Assembly: GCF_016862075.1 (NCBI RefSeq)
Contig: NZ_BOMG01000049.1
Span: 1-64,000, forward strand
Reading direction: 5' to 3'
Origin: Actinoplanes couchii
GTDB taxonomy: Bacteria; Actinomycetota; Actinomycetes; Mycobacteriales; Micromonosporaceae
DNA length: 64,000 bases
Made by a program: the position numbers and the translations under genes. Shown one piece after another: positions 42,828 to 51,994 of the stretch; within the stretch, counting starts at the first letter, position 1; each line of letters starts with the position of its first letter. Under the pieces are notes generated by a model, which worked only from the letters and a program-made list of their open reading frames with translations, was not told where the DNA came from and searched no databases.

Positions 42828-44438
42828 ATGACCGATCGCCTTCCCGCTCCGGTACGCCGCGTCACGGACACCTTCAGGTCCTTCACACCGGGCCAGAAGG
42901 CTGTCACCGTGTTCGCGGTTCTCGCGCTCGCCGTCGGCGGATACTTCTTCGCCGTCTGGGCGTCCAAGCCGTCCTACCAGATCCTCTTCAACAACCTGTC
43001 CACCAAGGACGCCAGCGCCATCGTCGAGTCGTTGCAGAAGGCCGGCACCTCGTACGAGCTGGCCAACGAGGGCGCGACCATCCTGGTGCCCCGCGACCAG
43101 GTGAACCAGCTCCGGCTCCAGCTCTCCGGCGAGGGCCTGCCCAACGACGAGGGCACCGGCTACTCGCTGCTGGACCAGCAGGGCATCACCACCAGCGACT
43201 TCATGCAGCACGCGAACTACCAGCGGGCGCTGGAGGGCGAGCTGTCCAACACGATCAAGGCGATCGACGGGGTCGAGGCCGCGACCGTGCACCTGGTCCT
43301 CCCCAAGGACGACGTCTTCGCCGACGACCAGTCGAAACCGACCGCGTCGGTCCTGGTCGCCTCGAAGGGCAACAACGAACTCAACCAGCAGCAGGTGCAG
43401 TCGATCGTGCACCTGGTCGCGTCGAGTGTCGAAGGCCTCGACCCGACCCAGGTCACGGTGGCCGGCTCGGACGGCCGGATGCTCTCCACCGGCGGCGGCA
43501 ACACGGTCGGCACGACGGGCGGGGACGGCACCAGCGAGCAGGCCACCTCCACCTTCCAGAACCGGCTGAACGGCTCCCTGCAGCGGATGCTGGACAACCT
43601 GGTCGGCCCCGGCCACTCGGTGGTCACCACCACCCCGATCCTGGACTTCGACCAGACCGAGACCCGCAGCAAGAAGTACTCCTCCGACCCGACGTTGCCG
43701 GCCCAGCAGGAGAACCTGCAGAGCGAGACCTACAACGGGACCGGCAGCACCGCGGGCGGTGTGCTCGGCCCGGACAACGTGCAGGTCCCCAACGGCGGCG
43801 GCAACGGCCAGTACCAGCAGAAGAACGAGACCCGGACCCGGCTCTTCAACGAGACCGAGGAGGTCCGGCGGGCCGCACCCGGTGGCATCAAGCGGCTCAA
43901 CGTGTCGGTCCTGCTGGACAGCACGGTGGCCGGTTCGGTCGACCCCAACGAGGTGCAGCAGCTGGTCTCCGCGGCGGCCGGCATCGACCCGGCCCGGGGC
44001 GACACCATCGCGGTGGCCTCGATGCCGTTCAACAACACCCAGGCGGTGGCCGCGGCCGAGGAACTGAAGGCCTCCGCGGCGGCCGAGAAGTCGGCCCAGC
44101 AGACCAAGCTGATCCAGACCGGCGCCCTGGTGTTCGTGGTCCTGATGCTGATCCTGCTGGCCTGGCGGGCCAACCGCCGCTCCAAGAAGCGCCAGCAGCA
44201 GCTCACCGCCGAGGAACGGCGTCACCTGGAGGAGATGCAGGCGGCTCTGGAGGCCCAGCGGGCCGCCGAGGTCGACGTAATCCACGCTCACGCGCTGGAA
44301 ATGCCGGAACTTGCCGATAGGTCAGACGAGGCGCGACAGGAACGGCACCGCGAGATCGAGGAGCTGGTCCGGGAGAAGCCGGAGGAGACCGCGACTCTGA
44401 TCCGCAGCTGGATCTCCGCCGACGCGAGCAACCGCTGA
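42828..44438 (+). CDS. fliF: Flagellar MS-ring protein FliF
   Basis: The 536-residue protein has two membrane segments, AVTVFAVLALAVGGYFFAVW near residue 27 and ALVFVVLMLILLAW near 430. Between them lie the ring-building motifs YQILFNNLSTKDASAIVESL, GEGLPNDEGTGYSLLD and EGVEAATVHLVLPK-type residues. The charged cytoplasmic tail binds FliG. ATG 42828 is chosen; ATG 42804 is also in frame, and neither has an ideal ribosome site. Confidence 0.94.
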   Translation: MTDRLPAPVRRVTDTFRSFTPGQKAVTVFAVLALAVGGYFFAVWASKPSYQILFNNLSTKDASAIVESLQKAGTSYELANEGATILVPRDQVNQLRLQLSGEGLPNDEGTGYSLLDQQGITTSDFMQHANYQRALEGELSNTIKAIDGVEAATVHLVLPKDDVFADDQSKPTASVLVASKGNNELNQQQVQSIVHLVASSVEGLDPTQVTVAGSDGRMLSTGGGNTVGTTGGDGTSEQATSTFQNRLNGSLQRMLDNLVGPGHSVVTTTPILDFDQTETRSKKYSSDPTLPAQQENLQSETYNGTGSTAGGVLGPDNVQVPNGGGNGQYQQKNETRTRLFNETEEVRRAAPGGIKRLNVSVLLDSTVAGSVDPNEVQQLVSAAAGIDPARGDTIAVASMPFNNTQAVAAAEELKASAAAEKSAQQTKLIQTGALVFVVLMLILLAWRANRRSKKRQQQLTAEERRHLEEMQAALEAQRAAEVDVIHAHALEMPELADRSDEARQERHREIEELVREKPEETATLIRSWISADASNR

Positions 44439-44454
44439 TTCACGGGAGCATCAG

Positions 44455-45480
44455 TTGACAACACCGGCGCTCAGCACGACCTCCATGACCGGGATCCGCA
44501 AGGCCGCGATCATGCTGGTGCAGTTCGGCAGGGAACAGGCTGCCGAGGTCATGGCGAACATGACCGAGAAAGAGGTCGAGATGCTCTCCGCCGAGGTCGC
44601 TCGGCTGGGCAAGCTCGACCCCACCCAGGTCGACGACATCATGGACGAGTTCTACGCCATGGCGACCACCCGATACGCCGGGTCGGGTGGCATGGACTAC
44701 GCGCGGGAACTGCTGGAGGCGTCGCTCGGCAAGGAACGGGCGGCGCTCATCCTGGACCGGCTCGAAGCGTCGATGAACGACATCCCGTTCAACTTCCTCA
44801 GTCACGCCGACCCCCGGCAACTGCTCTCCTACGTGCAGTACGAACACCCGCAGACGATCGCCCTGGTGCTGGCCCACGTACCGGCCGGTCTGGCGTCCTC
44901 GATCCTGGCCGGGCTCCCGCTCGAGGTGCAGACCGAGGTCGCGCACCGGATCGCGATCATGGACCGCACCTCGCCGGACATCATCCGCCAGGTCGAGACC
45001 GCCCTGCAGCGCAAGCTGTCCAGCGTGCTCCAGCCGGACGAGCTCTCCACGGTCGGCGGCCTCGCGCCACTCGTCGAGATCATCAACCGGGCCGACCGGA
45101 CCACCGAGCGGATGATCCTGGAGGCGCTCGAGACGCGCTCCCCGGAACTCGCCGAGGAGATCCGGCGGCGGATGTTCATGTTCGAGGACGTCATCAACCT
45201 GGAGGACCGCGCGGTGCAGCTCATCCTGCGCCAGGTGGAGCCGGCCGACCTGGCCTGCGCTCTCAAGGGTGTGCCCGAGGGGGTCCGCGACAAGGTCACC
45301 CGGAACCTCTCCGAACGCGGCCGGGAGAACCTGGTCGAGGAGATGGACCTGCTCGGACCGGTCAAGGTCAAGATGGTCGAGGAGGCCCAGGCCAAGATCG
45401 TCAGCGTGATCCGCTCGCTGGAGGACTCCGGCCAGATCGAGATCCAGCGTGGCGGGGACGTCGATGAGCTCATCGCCTGA
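44455..45480 (+). CDS. fliG: Flagellar motor switch protein FliG
   Basis: The 341-residue rotor protein begins after MTGIRKAAIMLVQFG. The middle domain has EHPQTIALVLAHVP, and the C-terminal torque domain has MFMFEDVINLEDRAVQLILRQVEPADLA in pieces, with conserved charged residues that meet MotA. TTG 44455 has GGGAG upstream. The end overlaps fliH by 17 bp. Confidence 0.96.
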   Translation: MTTPALSTTSMTGIRKAAIMLVQFGREQAAEVMANMTEKEVEMLSAEVARLGKLDPTQVDDIMDEFYAMATTRYAGSGGMDYARELLEASLGKERAALILDRLEASMNDIPFNFLSHADPRQLLSYVQYEHPQTIALVLAHVPAGLASSILAGLPLEVQTEVAHRIAIMDRTSPDIIRQVETALQRKLSSVLQPDELSTVGGLAPLVEIINRADRTTERMILEALETRSPELAEEIRRRMFMFEDVINLEDRAVQLILRQVEPADLACALKGVPEGVRDKVTRNLSERGRENLVEEMDLLGPVKVKMVEEAQAKIVSVIRSLEDSGQIEIQRGGDVDELIA

Positions 45481-46132
45481 CCGGGTGCTCCGCGGGGTGG
45501 CGGCCGAGAACGCCGCCGCCGCGCGGTTCGCCGTCGACCTGCGCAACCAGACCCCGATCGACACCAAAGCCACCGAAAAAGCCAAACAGGACGCCCGGAC
45601 CGCCGGGTACGCCGAAGGCTGGGCGCAGGGCAAACGGGACGCCACCGAGGCCTCCGAAGCCGCCACCGCCCGCGCCCTCGCCGCCGAGGAGGCGCTCGAA
45701 CACCGCCGGGCGGCCGCCCTGAACAGTGCCGTCAACGCTCTCGGCCGGGCCGTCACCGACCTGGAGAACCAGCTCATGCCGACCTTCACCGAGCTGCAGG
45801 AGGTCGTGCTCGCCAGCGCCTGGGACCTGGCCGAGGGGATCATCGGCCGGCACCTGCGCGACGACCCGGAACGCGGCGCCGACGGGCTCCGGCGGGCCCT
45901 GACCGCGGCCCCCGAACACGGGCCGCTGACCGTCAGCCTGCACCCGGACGACTTCCGCAACCTGGTCGGCGAGGGCACCGGCGAGGACTTCGACTTCGAG
46001 GGCCGGCGGATCCGGCTCCGCCCCGCCCCGGGACTCCAGCCCGGGGACGCGGTCGCCGAGACCGGCACCGCCACCGTCGACGCCACCATCGCCGCGGCGG
46101 TGGCCCGGGCCCGCGAGGCCCTGCGCCTGTGA
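45464..46132 (+). CDS. fliH: Flagellar export ATPase regulator FliH
   Basis: The 222-residue protein has the usual long Ala/Glu-rich helix (about 30-110, with GYAEGWAQGKRDA) and a C-terminal domain LEEVVLASAWDLAEGIIG-like region followed by VSLHPDDFRNLV. FliH holds FliI at the export gate. ATG 45464 lies within the fliG end. GTG 45449 is in frame too. Confidence 0.87.
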   Translation: MSSSPDRVLRGVAAENAAAARFAVDLRNQTPIDTKATEKAKQDARTAGYAEGWAQGKRDATEASEAATARALAAEEALEHRRAAALNSAVNALGRAVTDLENQLMPTFTELQEVVLASAWDLAEGIIGRHLRDDPERGADGLRRALTAAPEHGPLTVSLHPDDFRNLVGEGTGEDFDFEGRRIRLRPAPGLQPGDAVAETGTATVDATIAAAVARAREALRL

Positions 46133-46188
46133 CCCGGCGCGGCCTTCCTTCGACCGGCGCGCTTTGACTTCCTGAGAGAGGAAGCGTC

Positions 46189-47496
46189 ATGACAGACCTC
46201 TTCCAGCACCGGTTGCAGGGTGCCATCCACGCGGCCCGGCCGATGGTCAGCGGACGGGTCACCGGCGCGGTCGGCCTGCGGGTCACCGTCAGCGGGATCG
46301 AGGCCAACGTCGGCGACCTGCTGCGGATCGGCACCGGCGACGACGTCGTGCTGGCCGAGGTGGCCGCCCTCGACGGGGACCGGCTCTCCTGCATGCCGCT
46401 CGGCCCGATCACCGGACTCGGCGCCGGCACCCCGGCGTTCACCACCGGCGGGCCGCTGCGCGTCGCGGTCGGCCCGGACCTGCGCGGGCGCATCCTGGAC
46501 GGCCTCGGCCGCCCGATGGACGGCGGGCCACCCCTGCGCGGCCAGCTGGTGCCGATCGACGCGGCGCCGCCCTCGGCGATGGAACGGCAGCTCGTCGGGG
46601 CCCAGATGTCGTTGGGGGTACGGGTTCTGGACACCCTCGTCCCGTGCGGCAAGGGCCAGCGCATCGGCATCTTCGCCGGCTCCGGCGTCGGCAAGTCGAC
46701 CCTGATGAGCCAGATCACCCGGGGCACCGCCGCCGAACTCAACGTGGTCGCCCTGGTCGGTGAGCGCGGCCGTGAGGTGCGCGAGTTCATCGAGCACGAC
46801 CTCGGACCGGAAGGCCTGGCCCGGTCGGTGCTGGTGATCGCCACCTCGGACACGCCGCCGCTGGTCCGGCTCCGGGCCGGCGCGGTCGCCACCCGGATCG
46901 CCGAGTACTACCGGGACGAGGGTTCCGACGTGCTGCTGATGATGGACAGCGTGACCCGTGCGGCGATGGCCCAGCGCGAGGTCGGGCTCTCGGTCGGCGA
47001 ACCGCCGGCCACCCGCGGGTACCCGCCGTCGGTGTTCGCCATGCTCGCCTCGCTGCTGGAACGGGCCGGGCCGGGTGCCCGGGGCAGCATCACCGGGCTG
47101 TACACGGTGCTCGTCGAAGGTGACGACCACAACGAGCCGATCGCCGACGCGGCCCGGTCGATCCTGGACGGGCACATCGTGCTGGACCGGAAACTGGCCA
47201 CCGCCGGGCACTTCCCGGCCATCCAGGCGCTGGACTCGATCTCCCGGGTCGCCAACAAGATCACTTCGCGGGAGCAGCGGTCCGACGCCACCGAACTGCG
47301 CCGGCTGATGGCCGCCCATCGGGACGTGCGGGAACTGGTCGAGATCGGCGCCTACGTGCCCGGCACCAATCCGGACGCGGACCGGGCCAACGGCGCCTGG
47401 GACCGGATCAGCGGATTCCTGCGGCAGGACCTGGACGACCGCACCACGGCCGAGGGGTCCTGGGCGGAACTGCACGACCTGATCGCCTCGACCTGA
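46189..47496 (+). CDS. fliI: Flagellar export ATPase FliI
   Basis: The 435-residue ATPase has Walker A GSGVGKSTLMSQI, LVGERGREVREFIEHDLG, the Walker B stretch DVLLMMDSVTRAAMAQREVGL and GSITGLYTVLVEGDDHNEPI. It energises export of rod, hook and filament subunits. AGAGAGGAAG precedes ATG 46189. Confidence 0.96.
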   Translation: MTDLFQHRLQGAIHAARPMVSGRVTGAVGLRVTVSGIEANVGDLLRIGTGDDVVLAEVAALDGDRLSCMPLGPITGLGAGTPAFTTGGPLRVAVGPDLRGRILDGLGRPMDGGPPLRGQLVPIDAAPPSAMERQLVGAQMSLGVRVLDTLVPCGKGQRIGIFAGSGVGKSTLMSQITRGTAAELNVVALVGERGREVREFIEHDLGPEGLARSVLVIATSDTPPLVRLRAGAVATRIAEYYRDEGSDVLLMMDSVTRAAMAQREVGLSVGEPPATRGYPPSVFAMLASLLERAGPGARGSITGLYTVLVEGDDHNEPIADAARSILDGHIVLDRKLATAGHFPAIQALDSISRVANKITSREQRSDATELRRLMAAHRDVRELVEIGAYVPGTNPDADRANGAWDRISGFLRQDLDDRTTAEGSWAELHDLIAST

Positions 47497-47766
47497 CCTC
47501 CCGTTTCCCCCGGCCGGATCCGTCCACCGGTGACCCCTCGCCCCCGGCCCGGCGGTCGCGGGGCGGCCCCGGCCCCGGTCCCTCCTCGCGGCGTCGTCAC
47601 GGGATCCGCTTCTTGCGGTTGGTGACCTCCCGTCTCGTACGAGAAAAGGGATTTGTGGGTTTTGAATGAGCAGGTCGGGAGCGAAGCGGGTGCAGTCTCT
47701 CAGCGGATCGGCGGGCGTACCGACCAGGTCAGTGAGGGCCCATCGGACCCGTCTAGGAGGCCGACC
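47497..47766 (+). other. 270-bp gap between fliI and fliJ with a candidate promoter
   Basis: The gap is C-rich at first and less GC-rich near 47640. It contains a candidate flagellar promoter at 47699-47726. A long gap here in an otherwise tight operon suggests a transcription restart. No ORF with a ribosome site was seen. Confidence 0.55.
47699..47726 (+). promoter_or_regulatory. Candidate flagellar sigma promoter for fliJ
   Basis: CTCA (47699-47702), 16 nt, ACCGACCA (47719-47726), about 41 bp before fliJ. Bases 47699-47716 equal the flgB site. The -10 is weaker. Confidence 0.5.
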
Positions 47767-48210
47767 TTGAACCGCTTCTTCCGACTGGCACCCGTCCTGC
47801 GCGCACGCAAGGCACAGGAGGACGCCGCCAAGGGCGCCGTGATCCAGTCCCGAGCCGAGATCCGCGAAGCCGAAGCCCTGCTGAAACGCCGCAAACTGGC
47901 CCTGATGGGCGCCGAGGCGCCGACCGAGGGCACCGCCCGGGCCATGGTCGCCGCGATCGCCGCCCGGCAGTCCATCGCCGCCGGCGTCTTCGGCGCGCAA
48001 CGCATGGTCGCCGACGCCGAAGAGGTCGAACGGGAACGGATGGCCGACCTCGCCGACGCCGCGAAACGACGGCGCGCCGTGGAACTCATGGCCGAACGGC
48101 ACGCCGCCACCGTCAAAGCCCACGACCTGCGCACCGACCAGGCGAACCTGGACGAACTGGCGGTGACCGCCAAGGCGCGCAACGCGGCCGGAAGCCGGGG
48201 TGACGAATAA
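47767..48210 (+). CDS. fliJ: Flagellar export chaperone FliJ
   Basis: The 147-residue protein forms a long coiled coil, with FRLAPVLRARKAQEDAAKG at the N-terminus, as in FliJ. It works with FliI and FlhA at the export gate. TTG 47767 has AGGAGG seven bases upstream. The TAA stop overlaps the next ATG by one base. Confidence 0.82.
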   Translation: MNRFFRLAPVLRARKAQEDAAKGAVIQSRAEIREAEALLKRRKLALMGAEAPTEGTARAMVAAIAARQSIAAGVFGAQRMVADAEEVERERMADLADAAKRRRAVELMAERHAATVKAHDLRTDQANLDELAVTAKARNAAGSRGDE

Positions 48211-49196
48211 TGAGCCTGGGCGTCACCGGGGTGATGTCCCGCATCTCCCAACTGCAGGAACAACTCGGGCTCAGCCCGGCCCCGGCCCCCACCACCACCG
48301 AGGGCGCCGCCGGCAAGTCGTTCGCGTCCGCGCTGGCCAGCGCCACCGGAGCCGGCGGCGGCACACCCGGCGCACCGGGCGGGCCCAGCGGTGGGGACGT
48401 CGTCACGGCGGCCAAGAAATACCTGGGCACGCCGTACGTCTTCGGCGGCACCGACCCGGACAAGGGCCTCGACTGCTCCGGATTCGTCCAGCGCGCCTAC
48501 AAGGACCTCGGCATCGACCTGCCCCGCAACTCGTGGCAGCAGGCCAAGGCCGGGCGGCCGGTCGCCGGGCTGAGCGACGCGAAACCCGGAGACGTCCTCG
48601 CCTTCAACTCGCCCGTCGACCACGTGGCGATCTACCTGGGCGACAACAAGATGATCGCGGCGCCCAAACCCGGAGACCACGTCAAGATCCAGAGTGTGTA
48701 CGAGAAACCCAGCGCCATCCGACGGGTCATCGACACGGTGCCGGCCGCCGCCGTCCAGGACATGTCCGCGATCCGCCCCGCCGGACTGCGCGCCGCCACC
48801 TCCGGGCTCAACGGCGTCCCGTACGCCGACCTGTTCGAGAAAGCCGGCGCCAAACACGGGGTCTCCCCGAAACTGCTCGCCGCCGTCGCCAAGGTCGAAT
48901 CCGACTACAACCCGCGGGCCGTCAGCAAGGTCGGCGCCCAGGGCCTGATGCAGCTGATGCCGGCCACCGCCCGCGGACTCGGGGTCGACGACGCCTTCGA
49001 CCCCGCCCAGGCGATCAACGGCGCGGCCAAGCTGCTCGCCTCCCACCTGCGCGAATTCAAGTCGGTGCCGCTGGCCCTGGCCGCCTACAACGCCGGTGGC
49101 GGCGCGGTGCACCGGCACAACGGCATCCCGCCCAGCGCCGAAACCCAGGCCTACGTCCCGAAGGTGCAGAAAGCCCTGGCCGCGCTCGGCGGCTGA
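48210..49196 (+). CDS. Flagellar peptidoglycan hydrolase with NlpC/P60 and SLT domains
   Basis: The protein has 328 residues. A NlpC/P60 endopeptidase domain (about 60-170) has GLDCSGFVQRAY (catalytic Cys), PGDVLAFNSPVDHVAIYLG (catalytic His). A lytic transglycosylase SLT domain (about 215-325) has VAKVESDYNPRAVSKVGAQGLMQLMPATA (catalytic Glu in KVES) and LALAAYNAGGGAV. No signal peptide is visible, so export may be through the flagellar machine. It sits where FlgJ-like rod enzymes act, between fliJ and fliK, and probably opens the thick cell wall for the rod. Confidence 0.9.
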   Translation: MSLGVTGVMSRISQLQEQLGLSPAPAPTTTEGAAGKSFASALASATGAGGGTPGAPGGPSGGDVVTAAKKYLGTPYVFGGTDPDKGLDCSGFVQRAYKDLGIDLPRNSWQQAKAGRPVAGLSDAKPGDVLAFNSPVDHVAIYLGDNKMIAAPKPGDHVKIQSVYEKPSAIRRVIDTVPAAAVQDMSAIRPAGLRAATSGLNGVPYADLFEKAGAKHGVSPKLLAAVAKVESDYNPRAVSKVGAQGLMQLMPATARGLGVDDAFDPAQAINGAAKLLASHLREFKSVPLALAAYNAGGGAVHRHNGIPPSAETQAYVPKVQKALAALGG

Positions 49197-49227
49197 ACCG
49201 TTCCACTCCAGATGCAGGGGAGACCCC

Positions 49228-51681
49228 ATGTCGAGTTCAGTGACAGGTCCCGACCGTCGGCACGGCGTCGAACCGTCCCGCAAACCCGGTGGGCGGCGCG
49301 AGGACGGGGCGGCGGAGTTCGGGGCGGCACTCACGTCCGAGATGGATTCCTCCTCGGGGGCCGCTTCGGGGGCCGCTTCCCGGGCCTCGGCCGCCCGGGC
49401 TGACGCGGCTCGTGCCGACTCGGCCCGGGCCGACGCGGACGCCCGGGCCTCCTCGGCGAAGACCGCCGCTGAGCAGGCCGCTGATTCTCGGGCGGCGCTA
49501 TCCCGGGCGGCTCTCTCCCGGGCCGCGGTGGCCCGGGCAGCCCTCCCACGCGCCGACATCTCGCGGGCCGACGTCTCGCGCTCTGATTTTTCCACCGGCC
49601 GTACCGGAAACGAGCGGGGTGGGGCAGGGCTGGCCGGGGCCGGCCGGGATGCGGATGAACGGGGTGGCGCCGGGCTGGCCGGGACCGACCGGGGTGGGGC
49701 TGATCGGGCTGCTCTCGCGCGGGCGGCCATCTCCCGGACCGCCGTTTCGCGGGCCGGGACCGAACGGGTCGCCGATCGTGCGGCTTCGGACCGGGCCGCC
49801 GATCAGGCCGCGGACCGGGCCGCTGATCGAATTTCCACCGAACGTGCCGCCGACCGGGCGGCTTCCCACCGCAGTGCCGACCGGGCCGCCGACCGGGCCG
49901 CGTCCCAGCGCGCCGCCGACCGGGTTGCGGACCGGGCCGCCTCCGAACGTGCCGCTGACCGGGTCGCGGACCGTGCTGCTGATCGGGCCGCGTCCGAACG
50001 AGCGGCAGACCGCGCTGCGGATCGGGCGGCGGGGCGGGCCGCCGATCGGGTTGCCGGCCGGGCTGCGGCTGATCGGGTGGCTGGGCGGGTCTCTTCCGAG
50101 CGGGCCACGGATCGGGTTGCTGATCGGGCCTCCTCCGAGCGACGGGCCGACAGCGGGAGCGAGACCAGGCGGGCGGTCTCGTCCGATCGGGCCGCACGGA
50201 CCGGTTCTGAGCAGGCCGTCGGCTCCGGGAGCAAGGCGGCTGCCGGTGAGGCCGCTCCGGTTGCTGACGACGTCGAGACCGGGACCGAGCAGAAGCGGGA
50301 CGACGCCGCTGTCACCGCGACGATGATAACCGCCCCGCTGGTCGCCCCGGCGCTCACGTCGGCTGGGGAGACCGCCGAGGCCACCGCTCCCCCGGCCGAG
50401 GCTGGGACGGCGGCGGTGACCGCGACCACCGCCGCGACGGGTGCAACAGGTGCAACAGGTGCGGCGGCCGCCACGGCTGCCGCGGCGTCGCAAGCCACGG
50501 CTGACGCGGCGTCGCAAGCCACGGCTGACGCGGCACAGGCTGCTGCGGACCAGGCCCTGGGGACCGGCACCGCAACTGGCACATCGACCGGCAATGCGTC
50601 CGGCACCACGGCCGGCGGCGCGGCGGGTGCGGCCGGCAGCGCGGGCGGCGCGGCAGGTGGCACGGGTGGCGCTGCCGGCAGCGCGACCGGCAGTGCGGCG
50701 GGCGGAGCGGCCATGACCGGCCCGAACGTCGCCGCTGCCGGGGGCGCCACCGGGCCGCAGGCCACCGGCCAGGCGGCTCCCACCGTCGGTGACCTGCAGG
50801 CGATGGTCACCACATCGTCGTCGGACACCGCACCGGCGTCGGCCGGCGGCGCGGAGTCGGCCGCCACGATCCGGCCCGAGAGTCTGCGTACCGGTGCGGA
50901 GACCACCGAGACGGCAGCGTCGGCGGCCGGTGAACCCACCGCGGAGGCCACCCCGCCCGCCGATGTGGCTCAGGCCGGTGGGCCGGAGCCGGGTTCGACC
51001 GGTTCGGAAGGGCCGGGCGAGCAGGCCGGAACCGGCGCTGGGCAGGGTGGTGACAACCCGGCCGGTGCCGGTACGGGCGACAGCGCCACCGGGTTTTCCA
51101 CAGGTCTTCCCCAGGCTGCGGGGCCCGGCGAACCCGGTGTTCCGGGCGCCGCGCAGGCCGCTGGTCTGCCCGGGGTGACCGGTCCGCAGGCCGCCGCGCC
51201 CACCGCGCCGGCCGCCGACGTCCAGGCGCCGCCGCCTCCGTCCACGCCCATGCCGGGGCCGACCGCGCATCAGCTCGCCGCCCGGATCGTCCCGTTCCGG
51301 CTGGACGCCGAGGGTGTGCACCGGCTGACCGTGAACCTGCACCCGGTCGACCTGGGCCCGGTCCAGGTGGTGGCGGAGATCCGCAACGGCGACATCACGG
51401 TGCAGCTCACCGGCGGTACCGAGGCCGGCACCGACGCGCTGCGGGCCTCCCTGGACGAGCTGCGCCGCGAGCTGGAGGAGTCCGGTTTCGGCAACTGCAC
51501 GCTCGACCTGCGGCAGGGCGGCGCCCAGCAGGACCAGTCCCGGCAGCAGTTCGCCGACGCACTGGGCCGCCGGGGTGGCAGCGGCCGAGGCACCGAGGGC
51601 CCGGACGTCGGCCCCGAACCGGCGCCGGTCACCACCCGCCGCGTCGACCCGTCCACCGGCCGCGTCGACGTGGAGGCCTAG
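49228..51681 (+). CDS. fliK: Flagellar hook-length control protein FliK, repeat-expanded
   Basis: The protein has 817 residues, about twice the usual length. The C-terminal Flg_hook domain (about 685-800) has LTVNLHPVDLGPVQVVAEIRNGDITVQLTGG in pieces and ESGFGNCTLDLRQGG. The N-terminal 650 residues are low complexity: Ala/Arg/Asp-rich with RAADRAADR-type repeats at about 180-315, then Ala/Gly/Thr-rich. FliK measures the hook and switches export to filament proteins. A stretched N-terminus may lengthen the ruler. ATG 49228 has GGGGAGA upstream. Confidence 0.88.
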   Translation: MSSSVTGPDRRHGVEPSRKPGGRREDGAAEFGAALTSEMDSSSGAASGAASRASAARADAARADSARADADARASSAKTAAEQAADSRAALSRAALSRAAVARAALPRADISRADVSRSDFSTGRTGNERGGAGLAGAGRDADERGGAGLAGTDRGGADRAALARAAISRTAVSRAGTERVADRAASDRAADQAADRAADRISTERAADRAASHRSADRAADRAASQRAADRVADRAASERAADRVADRAADRAASERAADRAADRAAGRAADRVAGRAAADRVAGRVSSERATDRVADRASSERRADSGSETRRAVSSDRAARTGSEQAVGSGSKAAAGEAAPVADDVETGTEQKRDDAAVTATMITAPLVAPALTSAGETAEATAPPAEAGTAAVTATTAATGATGATGAAAATAAAASQATADAASQATADAAQAAADQALGTGTATGTSTGNASGTTAGGAAGAAGSAGGAAGGTGGAAGSATGSAAGGAAMTGPNVAAAGGATGPQATGQAAPTVGDLQAMVTTSSSDTAPASAGGAESAATIRPESLRTGAETTETAASAAGEPTAEATPPADVAQAGGPEPGSTGSEGPGEQAGTGAGQGGDNPAGAGTGDSATGFSTGLPQAAGPGEPGVPGAAQAAGLPGVTGPQAAAPTAPAADVQAPPPPSTPMPGPTAHQLAARIVPFRLDAEGVHRLTVNLHPVDLGPVQVVAEIRNGDITVQLTGGTEAGTDALRASLDELRRELEESGFGNCTLDLRQGGAQQDQSRQQFADALGRRGGSGRGTEGPDVGPEPAPVTTRRVDPSTGRVDVEA
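49765..50170 (+). repeat. Imperfect repeats encoding RAAD / RAADR units in fliK
   Basis: About 135 codons repeat R-A-A-D, R-V-A-D and R-A-A-S-E units. The DNA repeats are diverged, with synonymous changes, so selection on the protein sequence is likely. The repeats predict a long, alternately charged helix. Confidence 0.8.
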
Positions 51682-51990
51682 ACCCGATCGCGTGGTGCCC
51701 GCGGTGCTGCCGCACCACGGGCACCACGCGGGGGCTGGTCTCCGGGAAACACGCGAGGGACCTCCCCGCGGAGAACGCAGAGGGCTCGGCCCATGGGAGA
51801 CATGCGGACAGGGCCGGGCCCGTGGAAAGAAGCAGCCCGCGGAAAGAAGCAGAAAGCCCGGCCCACAGAATGCGGGCCGGGCTCCGGCAGGCGAATCGGT
51901 TCGAGTCATGGGCGGCCTGCCTGGTGGTGGCAGGCGGATCGGGCCGGTTCAGGGCGGCCTGCCTGGTGGTGGCAGGCGGATCGGGTCGGG
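51682..51990 (+). other. 309-bp gap between fliK and the convergent small membrane gene
   Basis: It contains decayed purine-rich repeats near 51738-51852, a terminator at 51855-51883 and a 42-bp duplication. No ORF with coding character was seen. Confidence 0.6.
51855..51883 (+). terminator. Stem-loop after fliK
   Basis: AGCCCGGCCC (51855-51864) pairs with GGGCCGGGCT (51874-51883) around a 9-nt loop, 173 bp after the fliK stop. Confidence 0.7.
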
Positions 51991-51994
51991 TCAG
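51911..51994. repeat. 42-bp tandem duplication with internal hairpins
   Basis: Units 51911-51952 and 51953-51994 match at 40 of 42 bases. Each contains GCCTGCC-7 nt-GGCAGGC, a small hairpin. The second unit covers the stop codon of the small membrane gene. Confidence 0.88.

Noticed and set aside
44440..48123. Long minus-strand open frame opposite fliG-fliJ
   Set aside because: It is a shadow of GC-rich flagellar genes; no ribosome site or family motif.
49765..50170. Regular repeats that might be a CRISPR array
   Set aside because: The repeats are contiguous, diverged and in frame with fliK; there are no unique spacers and no cas genes.
49498..51909. Long minus-strand open frame opposite fliK
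   Set aside because: It reflects the repeat composition of fliK; the FliK C-terminal domain fixes the coding strand.
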